Shown piece by piece: positions 57,622 through 64,000 of a stretch of DNA of 64,000 nucleotides. This DNA comes from CAWJMN01 sp963844055 (GTDB lineage Bacteria; Planctomycetota; Planctomycetia; Pirellulales; Pirellulaceae). A program made the position numbers and the translations under genes. The notes under the pieces are model-generated. The model saw nothing but the letters and a program-made list of their open reading frames with translations. It had not been told where the DNA came from and did no database searches. Numbering within the stretch: the first letter of the stretch is position 1; each line of letters starts with the position of its first letter. The stretch spans positions 1,922,001 to 1,986,000 of the forward strand of contig CAWJMN010000001.1 of NCBI GenBank assembly GCA_963844055.1, written 5' to 3'.

Positions 57622-58629
57622 TTGACGTCAACAAATCTGTCGCAGATGCAATCTTCTTCGGCGGACTTGTCCCCTGCGCACACTTCTTCCGAGATGGCCG
57701 ACTGGCGAAAGTCGGGGCTGCGATACTATTCGTATAACTATTTCCTGAAGAAAAAGTTTGCTGCCCGCGTCCAGAAGGTGAGCATCGATGCCGGTTTTAC
57801 CTGTCCCAATGTGGATGGGACGGTTGCCATTGGTGGTTGTACTTTTTGCGACAATCGCAGTTTCAGCCCCAGCCGTCGTGTGCCGCGGATGGATGTGCTT
57901 GACCAAATCGACGATGGCATTCGTCGACTGCAAAAGCGATACGACTGCAATCAATTCATCGCGTATTTCCAGCCAGCGACCAATACGTACGCGCCCGTCG
58001 ACAAACTTCGCAAACTCTACGAGCGCGCCATCTCTCACGAGAAAGTAGTCGGCCTAGCGATTGGTACGCGTCCCGACTGTGTGCCGGACGACGTTGTTCA
58101 GTTGCTCGAAGAGATCGCCAAAAAAACGTACCTATCCGTGGAGTACGGCGTGCAGACGATTCACAATCGTTCACTCGACTGGATGAATCGCGGCCATCAC
58201 TACGAGTCGATGCTTGATGCCGTTAAGCGTAGCCGCGGCAAAGGTTTTGAGATTTGCTCCCATATCATCCTCGGCCTTCCTGGGGAAAGCCACGAAGACA
58301 TGCTCGCTTCCGGCCGAGAGATGGCTCGACTAAATGTGGACGCCATCAAGATCCACAACCTGTATGCCGTCAAGCGTACAGTTCTGGCCGAGCAAGTTGC
58401 CAAGGGAGAAGTGACGCTGATGGAGCGCGACGATTACGTACGCACCCTTGTCGACTTCTTAGAGTTGCTTCCCCCCGACATGATTGTCGAACGCATTAGC
58501 GGCGACGCGCCGGGGGACTATTTCGTGGGGCCAAGTTGGTGCCTGGATAAGCCGGGAGTGCTACTGGCACTAAAGACAGAGCTAGAGTCCCGCGATTCGT
58601 GGCAGGGGAAGAATTACGTCGCTCCCTAA
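57622..58629 (+). CDS. Radical SAM protein, TIGR01212 (YhcC) family
   Basis: A protein of about 335 residues. Radical SAM cluster: FTCPNVDGTVAIGGCTFCD, with the three Fe-S-binding cysteines in the wide spacing typical of this family. Further conserved stretches: RYYSYNYFLKKKFAARVQKV, FQPATNTYAPVDKLRKLY, AIGTRPDCVPD, VEYGVQTIHNRSLDWMNRGH, SHIILGLPGESHEDML, AIKIHNLYAVKRT and VERISGDAPGDYF. TTG 57622 has GGGGG upstream; ATG 57646 is the other candidate. The family's reaction is poorly defined. It is convergent with the LptF-like gene, with stops 8 bases apart. Confidence 0.92.
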   Translation: MTSTNLSQMQSSSADLSPAHTSSEMADWRKSGLRYYSYNYFLKKKFAARVQKVSIDAGFTCPNVDGTVAIGGCTFCDNRSFSPSRRVPRMDVLDQIDDGIRRLQKRYDCNQFIAYFQPATNTYAPVDKLRKLYERAISHEKVVGLAIGTRPDCVPDDVVQLLEEIAKKTYLSVEYGVQTIHNRSLDWMNRGHHYESMLDAVKRSRGKGFEICSHIILGLPGESHEDMLASGREMARLNVDAIKIHNLYAVKRTVLAEQVAKGEVTLMERDDYVRTLVDFLELLPPDMIVERISGDAPGDYFVGPSWCLDKPGVLLALKTELESRDSWQGKNYVAP

Positions 58630-58636
58630 TCAAGAC

Positions 58637-59839
58637 TTAGCTTGATAGGCTTGCCTTCGCGGCTGCCATGGGCTCGATATCACGCGAGTCCCGTGGTGGC
58701 GACCAGACCATGCGAACCATGGTGTATGCCAGCGGTGCGAAAATGATCAGCGGCATCCAGGCGGCCAATACGGGGCCGATCAGCAGGTTGTTGTTTCCCG
58801 CCCACTGGCAAATGAGCGTTACGACGTAAAACACCGCAACGATTCCCAGGCAAAGAAATGCCGACACAAACACGTTGCGATTGGATTGGGTCAAAATCAG
58901 CGGGATGCCAATCAGGATGAGCGTGATGTCCAGCAGTGGTTGCAGCAGTCTGGCATGCATGGCAACTTGAATATCTGCCCCAAGGTCCAAACTAGGGTTT
59001 CGAAGACCTTGGATCATTTGCCACGTTGAAGTGTAGGGTCGGCCGCCGCTGCTTAACAAGAATTGTTCAAACGGCACATTCGTGACGACAAACACCTCTC
59101 CGGTCTGAAGCCAGGGTGTGTCCACAGGTGATAGAAGTACTGGTTTGTCGTTGATGAGGGCGGAGGGAAGTGTTGCCAGTTCATCAATCCCCTTTGCTCC
59201 CTGCAATAATAGGCCCGTTGGGTGCGTGTCGCTTGCCGTCTGATAAAGAGCATTTTGCCCCGATAGCTGTCGCCCCCATTGGTTTCGCAGTTCAAACGGC
59301 AAGCGTAGTTGCGGCTCTTCAATCCGTCGGTCGGCCAGAAACAGGGATTTGCCCGAGATCGTGACATGGGATTCGGCATCGGTAACTTGTCGACAAGTCT
59401 GCGCTTCGGTCCCTAGCCAGTCCTGTGCGGAGCGCGATAGGGCCTCTTGATAGTTGGGCAGTAAAACTTCGCGGTTCACCACGCCCAGCGCTGCCAAGAT
59501 CATGGCGCCCACGATGATTGGAGTAACGGCGCGAGCATGGGAAATGCCTGCCGCCATCAGCGCGGTCAATTCTTGGGTCCGCTGTAGCCACGTCACGGCA
59601 AATACACCCGCCACCATCGCAAGCAGTCCGGCCGTGTAGTCAAAAAAGCGAAGTACTCGTGGCGAATAATAGGCTGTAACGACTCCGAACATCCCTCCAG
59701 GCAGTTTTCGCCCCAGCGTATTGAACTCCTCAAAGTTGCTCATGAAGTCGATGACCACGTACAGCCCCGCCAAGCTGCAAAAGCAGATGGCCACGACTCG
59801 TACGAAGAGCCAACCGACATAGCGATCAATAATGAACAT
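58637..59839 (-). CDS. LptF/LptG-family (YjgP/YjgQ) permease
   Basis: A 400-residue membrane protein. Three N-terminal helices (LFVRVVAICFCSLAGLYVVI; FDYTAGLLAMVAGVFAVTWL; MILAALGVVNREVLLPNYQE) are followed by a ~200-residue periplasmic beta-jellyroll part and three C-terminal helices (ITLILIGIPLILTQSNRNVF; IVAVFYVVTLICQWAG). The EVLLPNYQEAL stretch is typical of the LptF/LptG lipopolysaccharide export family. ATG 59839 is used. A single gene is present here, while two subunits normally form the LptFG pair. Presence agrees with an outer membrane. Confidence 0.9.
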   Translation of the reverse strand: MFIIDRYVGWLFVRVVAICFCSLAGLYVVIDFMSNFEEFNTLGRKLPGGMFGVVTAYYSPRVLRFFDYTAGLLAMVAGVFAVTWLQRTQELTALMAAGISHARAVTPIIVGAMILAALGVVNREVLLPNYQEALSRSAQDWLGTEAQTCRQVTDAESHVTISGKSLFLADRRIEEPQLRLPFELRNQWGRQLSGQNALYQTASDTHPTGLLLQGAKGIDELATLPSALINDKPVLLSPVDTPWLQTGEVFVVTNVPFEQFLLSSGGRPYTSTWQMIQGLRNPSLDLGADIQVAMHARLLQPLLDITLILIGIPLILTQSNRNVFVSAFLCLGIVAVFYVVTLICQWAGNNNLLIGPVLAAWMPLIIFAPLAYTMVRMVWSPPRDSRDIEPMAAAKASLSS

Positions 59840-60012
59840 GTGAAGCCTGACGGCGGAAGGATACGCATGACACGAAGCCGTTCTGTTGCGACTCCTCCCA
59901 AAACGAAAAACTCGCAAATCAGAAGAGGGAGTGCTATCATGTGGGGCATGTGCGGGTCAAGATGAACCCCGTTGGCTGGGCGATGGTTTCTGGTGCTCAG
60001 CGTTGGATTTCT

Positions 60013-60946
60013 ATGTCACAACAGCAAAACACGCATGAGAGTTTGGCGGCTGCTAGCGATGATGTAGCCGCTCCCTCCCTTCCACCACCTCCTCCACCTC
60101 GACTTCCCCGCGCCCGTTCGGCCAGCAATTGGCAAAGTCGGGTTTCTGGCACTTGGCGTTTGTTATCGCGATCCGTACTTGGGCTGGTCTTTCCTCCAAA
60201 GTGCGCCGTCTGCTTGGACGAGATAACTGCACATCAGCAAGTTTCAAACAAAGGTAGTGTTAACGCGCTTGTGGAAGAATGGATTTGCGAACCCTGTGTG
60301 TCGCGTCTCGCTCGCTTTGATTTAGCTGCCTGTTCTTTGTGTGCGATGCCATTGCCAACCAGCGTTACGCCGGCGAATGATTCAGCGGCGGCTCAGGTAG
60401 GCTGCGTCCACTGCAGGCCAAGAAAAGCTCTCCTTTGCCGAGGCTCGCACATTAGGCGTTTATCAAGCGGACCTTCGCACCGCAGTTCTGCAAGTCAAGC
60501 AATTGGCTCACGAGCCCCTGGCCCATGCAATGGGGCGACTACTTGCACAGCAAATCCAGCGTCATCCTTATTCAAAGCCAATTGACGCCATTGTCCCGGT
60601 TCCTATGCACTGGCTCAAGCGTGTGACACGCGGAACCAATCCTGCCGAGTCGATTGCCCAAGGGGTTGCGACCGCATTAAAAGTTCCCTGCTTCAATGAT
60701 TGGTTGTATTTGACGCGACAGGTAGAAAAGCAAGGTCTGTTGCCTCCGGACAAACGGCGTAAAAACATGCGGAATGCCATGGGAAGTCCTGCCGGCCTGC
60801 AATTAAACGATGCGACCGTCCTAATCGTCGACGATGTGCTTACAACGGGCGCCACCGCCAGCGACGCCGCACGAGCCCTGCGAGCCGCAGGGGCCAGCAC
60901 GGTTTTCACCTCCGCACTTGCCCGTGGTACTGGCGCGGATGCCTAG
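60013..60946 (+). CDS. comF: ComF-family amidophosphoribosyltransferase, one frameshift
   Basis: About 310 residues after correction. The N-terminal ~75 residues are Pro-rich and probably disordered. A zinc-finger-like part with repeated CxxC follows: CAVCLDE, CEPCVSRL, CSLCAMP, CVHC. The phosphoribosyltransferase domain (IDAIVPVPMHWLKRVTRGTN; LLPPDKRRKNMRNA; VLIVDDVLTTGATASDAA, the PRPP-binding loop) is complete. The frame breaks at the AAAA run 60423-60426; with AAA it reads CRPRKLSFAEARTLGVYQAD. ATG 59962 is an alternative start 17 codons upstream. Found in DNA-uptake systems and many other genomes. It lies 99 bases before hemC on the same strand. Confidence 0.87.
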
Positions 60947-61045
60947 TATTCCCACCCTCGCCACCACTACCCAATTGGATTATTCTGGTAGCTTGGTTTT
61001 TTAGCTTGGCCACTGGTTGGCGTCCTCCTATTTGATGACGGATTC

Positions 61046-62001
61046 ATGTCGGAAACTCCTCCCAAAATTCGGCTTGGCACTCGCTCCAGTCCTTTGGCTC
61101 GCTGGCAGGCCGATTGGGTCACATCCCAGCTGACAGGGCTCGGCATTGAAGTCGAGCAAGTCCTGATCACAACGCAGGGGGATGTCCGGACCGGCAGCCT
61201 TTCGCAAATTGGCGGCCAAGGTTTGTTCACCAAAGAGATTCAGCGGGCTCTGCTCGATAATCGAGTAGATTTGGCCGTTCATAGCCTGAAAGATCTCCCT
61301 ACGGCACCGATTCCTGGCCTCACCTTGGCCGCGATCCCGCCGCGCGAAACCACGCACGACTGCTTTGTCTCGTCGAAGGCCCAAACCTTGCAGGAACTTC
61401 CACAAGGTGCCGCGCCTCGGTACGGGCAGCTTGCGTCGTCGGGCACAGGCCATGTTTGTTCGGCCCGATTTGATCGTGGAAGAGATCCGAGGAAACGTCG
61501 ACTCCCGTTTGCGGAAGCTGGACGAGGGGGAATACGATGCGATTCTCTTGGCGGAAGCAGGCTTGAAGCGATTGGGGCTGTCGCATCGCATGACGCAGAT
61601 CCTTCCCCATGAGGTAATGCTGCCAGCAGTAGGGCAGGGGGCATTGGGCCTAGAAACCCGTGAGGATGACATTGTCACCCAAGCCTTGCTAATGTCACTT
61701 GACCACGCAGCATCTCATGCGGCCGTTGATGCTGAGCGCTCGATGTTGGCCACTTTGCGTGGCGGCTGTTTGGCACCGATCGGTGCTTCCGCCACGGTGG
61801 ATTCCAACGGGCTGTTGAAATTAGTCGGTGTGGTCGTGCGTGTGGATGGCAAGCAGCGCGTGATGGCGCACGCTCAAGGCCCCATGGGCGACGCGGTTCA
61901 AATCGGCCAAAAGGTGGCGGAGGATCTGCTGAGCTCAAGGTGCCGCGGACCTGATCGCGCATTCACGTCCTACATCGGATGGATCTTCGCAAAGCAGCTG
62001 A
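61046..62001 (+). CDS. hemC: Porphobilinogen deaminase (hydroxymethylbilane synthase), two frameshifts
   Basis: Haem-synthesis enzyme that polymerises four porphobilinogens. First frame: IRLGTRSSPLARWQADWVT, QGDVRTGSLSQIGGQGLFTK, VDLAVHSLKDLPT. Second frame: LGTGSLRRRAQAMFVRPDL, EIRGNVDSRLRKLDEGEYD, LPAVGQGALGLETR, LRGGCLAPIGA (dipyrromethane Cys). Removing the extra base near 61412 gives QGARLGTGSLRRR. A second extra base near 61935 must be removed to give LLSQGAADLIAHSR and a stop at 61999-62001; corrected length is about 317 residues, as in the family. An essential gene with two breaks points to sequence errors. ATG 61046 is in place. Confidence 0.92.
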
Positions 62002-62338
62002 GCACCCTTTGGTTCTAACGCTTTTTAGTCAGGTCGATTCGGACTCAATCGACGTTCGTCCATTGCCGGCAAGGTTTGCCTTACCGGCAAATTCTGCGTG
62101 GCAATCCTGGCTGCTCCTCTTGATAAGCGGCAATTTCTGCGGGTTGCGGCGGTAGCTGCCGCCGGTGGCTTTCTACGGCCCAAACAACAATTGCAATCGC
62201 CCAAGTCTAGGCGCTGCAACCCCTTGGGGATGCTATCGCGGGCGTGCTATCGCGCGTGAAAGTGAACTTGGCATGGCAGTTGCCTATAAGGTTTGCCGTT
62301 GTCGATGCTTTTCATTCCCTCACACGGCGTTGTTTATC
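62002..62338. other. Intergenic region before flgF
   Basis: About 340 bases without a supported gene. The plus frame from 62165 is open but carries no flagellar-protein sequence until the ATG at 62339. A GGCGGT-AGCT-GCCGCC hairpin lies near 62148-62163, and a sequence resembling a -24/-12 site (TGGCAAT ... CTGCT) is present but with wrong spacing. A promoter should lie here. Confidence 0.35.
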
Positions 62339-63100
62339 ATGTCATACGGGCTCTATCTCTCCGCGGCAGGCGCCTTTGGCCAAAGCCAAAAGATTGACGT
62401 GCTTAGCAATAACATGGCCAACATCGATACGGTTGGCTTTAAGAAAGAGCTCGCATTGCTAGAAGCTCGCGATGCCGAAGCCATTGAACGTGGGATCACC
62501 GCACGCGGTACAAAGGGCATCGATGATATTGGCGGCGGCGTTCGGATGAATGCCACCTCGACCGACTTTCGCCTCGGCACGGTTCGCCCAACCGGTATCC
62601 CAACTGACTTTGCCATGGAACGCGAAGACACGTTCTTTGCCGTGCAGCGCGACAAAGAAACGCTGCTCACGCGAGCTGGCAATTTTCAAATTGGTTCCGA
62701 TGGACGTCTTCTAACGCGAGAAGGGGATTCGGTTCTCGCCACCGATGGCTCTGCGATTGTTCTCGATTCGCAGCTTCCTTGGCAAATGCTTCCTGGCGGC
62801 GTCATTACTCAAGGTGGCGATGCCCGCGAGATCGCCGTTCGCGTTCCAGAAAACGTCAAGGACTTGCAAAAGGTGGGTCAGAACTACTTCTCCGCCAACA
62901 AGACCTTGGTCAACCCTGCCACTCCCGAACAACGCAAAGTTCGCAGCGGCTACGTCGAACAATCAACGGTTAATCCCATGCAAGAGATGGTGGAGCTAAT
63001 CACCGCTTCGCGTGGCTATGAAACCAACATCAAGATGATTCAAAACCATGACTCCATGATGGGGTCGCTTGTCAGCCGCTTGTTAAGGCCACCCTCCTAA
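62339..63100 (+). CDS. flgF: Flagellar basal-body rod protein FlgF
   Basis: A 253-residue axial flagellar protein. The N-terminal rod motif YLSAAGAFGQSQKIDVLSNN followed by MANIDTVGFKKE and the C-terminal QSTVNPMQEMVELITASRGYETNIKMIQ are typical of the FlgF/FlgG family. The middle contains PTDFAMEREDTFFAVQ and YTRAGNF-like LLTRAGNFQIGSDGRLLTREG. ATG 62339 gives the family start; the frame upstream is non-coding. FlgF and FlgG are close relatives; the shorter, less canonical gene upstream of FlgG is normally FlgF. Confidence 0.93.
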   Translation: MSYGLYLSAAGAFGQSQKIDVLSNNMANIDTVGFKKELALLEARDAEAIERGITARGTKGIDDIGGGVRMNATSTDFRLGTVRPTGIPTDFAMEREDTFFAVQRDKETLLTRAGNFQIGSDGRLLTREGDSVLATDGSAIVLDSQLPWQMLPGGVITQGGDAREIAVRVPENVKDLQKVGQNYFSANKTLVNPATPEQRKVRSGYVEQSTVNPMQEMVELITASRGYETNIKMIQNHDSMMGSLVSRLLRPPS

Positions 63101-63180
63101 GGCGTGACTAACGTTCGGTTGGACTTGTTAGCGTAAATATTCAGTTACAGTTTTCTTTTCAGAACTTATGAGGCTCACGG

Positions 63181-63987
63181 ATGAGCGTTCAATCCCTTTA
63201 CACTGCCGCCACCGGGATGGAGTCCCTGCAAACTAAGCTGGACGTCATTGCGAATAACTTGGCAAACGTAAACACGACCGCCTTCAAGAAGGGGCGTGCG
63301 AACTTTGAAGACCTGTTCTATCGCCAAAACACATTGCCAGGTGCTCAGGATCAGCAGCAGAACCTAACCGCCACCGGGACGGCCGTCGGTTTGGGTGTAC
63401 GCGTGCAAAGCGTGCAAACCAACTTCACCCAAGGGGCGATGACCGAAACGGGACGCCCAACCGATCTGGCGATTGAAGGGAACGGCTTCTTTCCACTGCA
63501 AGATCCTTCGGGTAACGGCACCGTCTATACCCGCAGTGGCAACTTCTCGGTCAATGCTCAAGGGCAAGTCGTAATCGGCTCGGCTCAAACCGGCCGCTTG
63601 GTGGAACCCAACATCACGATCCCGACCAACGCTACCGCAGTTAGCGTGACGTCGGATGGACGCGTGCTCGTCACGACGCCTGGCCAAACGACCCAGCAAC
63701 AAGTGGGCCAAATCCAACTCGCTTCATTCATTAACCCTGAAGGCTTGTTGAAGCTGGGCGAAAACCTCTACGCTCCCACGGAAGCCGCCGGTCAGGTAAC
63801 CCTGGTTACGGCCAATTCCCAAGGCGTTGGGGCCATTCGCCAAGGGATGCTCGAAGCCTCGAACGTCGAACCGGTGCAAGAGCTGATCGACCTGATCACC
63901 ACGCAACGTTCGTTCGAACTCAATTCGCAAGCGATCCAAGCAGGCGATCAAATCCTGACGCTGATCGCGAATCTTCGCCGTGGCTAA
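63181..63987 (+). CDS. flgG: Flagellar distal rod protein FlgG
   Basis: A 268-residue protein, near the standard FlgG length (~260). The N-terminus SLYTAATGMESLQTKLDVIA then NNLANVNTTAFKKGRANFED, the FlgG-type block LGVRVQSVQTNFTQGAMTET, and the C-terminus LEASNVEPVQELIDLITTQR with SFELNSQAIQAGDQIL are diagnostic. GAGG sits 8 bases before ATG 63181. It follows flgF by 80 bases on the same strand. Further flagellar genes probably continue past the window end. Confidence 0.97.
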   Translation: MSVQSLYTAATGMESLQTKLDVIANNLANVNTTAFKKGRANFEDLFYRQNTLPGAQDQQQNLTATGTAVGLGVRVQSVQTNFTQGAMTETGRPTDLAIEGNGFFPLQDPSGNGTVYTRSGNFSVNAQGQVVIGSAQTGRLVEPNITIPTNATAVSVTSDGRVLVTTPGQTTQQQVGQIQLASFINPEGLLKLGENLYAPTEAAGQVTLVTANSQGVGAIRQGMLEASNVEPVQELIDLITTQRSFELNSQAIQAGDQILTLIANLRRG

Positions 63988-64000
63988 ATAGCGTAGTGCA

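Noticed and set aside
474..61940. Reading the frameshifted genes as pseudogenes
   Set aside because: All sites are fixed by removal of one base, all halves are well conserved, and a core gene (hemC) is among them.
62090..62120. Possible sigma-54 site before flgF (TGGCAAT ... CTGCT)
   Set aside because: The distance between the GG and GC elements is one base too long.
1..64000. tRNA, rRNA, CRISPR arrays, insertion sequences, prophage, toxin-antitoxin or defence genes
   Set aside because: None was recognised by eye. Weakly folded or very short RNAs could be missed without a covariance-model search.

Overview
The window looks like chromosomal DNA from a planctomycete, most likely of the Pirellulaceae/Pirellulales type. 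The evidence is the gene families. There are three DUF1501 proteins with Tat-like leaders, two DUF1549/DUF1553 proteins with planctomycete cytochrome-like domains, an exported multihaem cytochrome with HEAT/TPR-like parts, a secreted dockerin metalloprotease with a LEPRxLL-like N-terminus, and a Ser/Thr kinase with TPRs paired with an ECF sigma factor. No rRNA, tRNA, CRISPR array, insertion sequence or prophage was recognised. Most of the window reads as ordinary chromosome.

Layout. 0-5 kb: the 3' part of a TolC-family efflux lipoprotein gene with an operator-like inverted repeat upstream, then a fused ethanolamine ammonia-lyase (EutB-EutC) with a Tat-like leader, then a small CxxC protein. 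5-17 kb: mostly exported proteins: a sialate-O-acetylesterase-like protein, a beta-helix protein, a flavin reductase, an alpha/beta hydrolase, a lactonase-type beta-propeller, a Gly/Pro/Asn-rich TPR protein, a SnoaL-like protein and a coiled-coil protein. 17.7-24 kb: eda-kdgK (lower 2-keto-3-deoxygluconate pathway), an octahaem cytochrome, a NUDIX protein and a TIM-barrel isomerase. 24-31 kb: a minus-strand operon running lacI-type regulator, exported nucleoside hydrolase, rbsK, rbsB, rbsA, rbsC, with an 18-bp perfect palindrome in front. It is best read as release, import and phosphorylation of ribose from extracellular nucleosides. 31-37 kb: ECF sigma factor, Ser/Thr kinase, dockerin matrixin. 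38-46 kb and 52-57 kb: two minus-strand clusters of DUF1549/DUF1553 and DUF1501 genes. 46-52 kb: an MFS transporter, an exported trypsin-like protease, deoC and a UGT-like glycosyltransferase. 57-64 kb: a radical SAM protein, an LptF/LptG-type permease, comF, hemC, flgF and flgG.

The most striking sequence-level signal is that eight otherwise well-conserved genes (tolC-like, eutBC, rbsB, rbsK, the dockerin matrixin, a DUF1549 gene, comF and hemC, the last twice) are each broken by what reads as one extra base. Removing one base restores family-typical sequence and length in every case. Because hemC is a core haem-synthesis gene and is hit twice, insertion errors in the underlying assembly are the most economical explanation, not gene decay. 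Such genes are listed here as single CDS spanning the frameshift.
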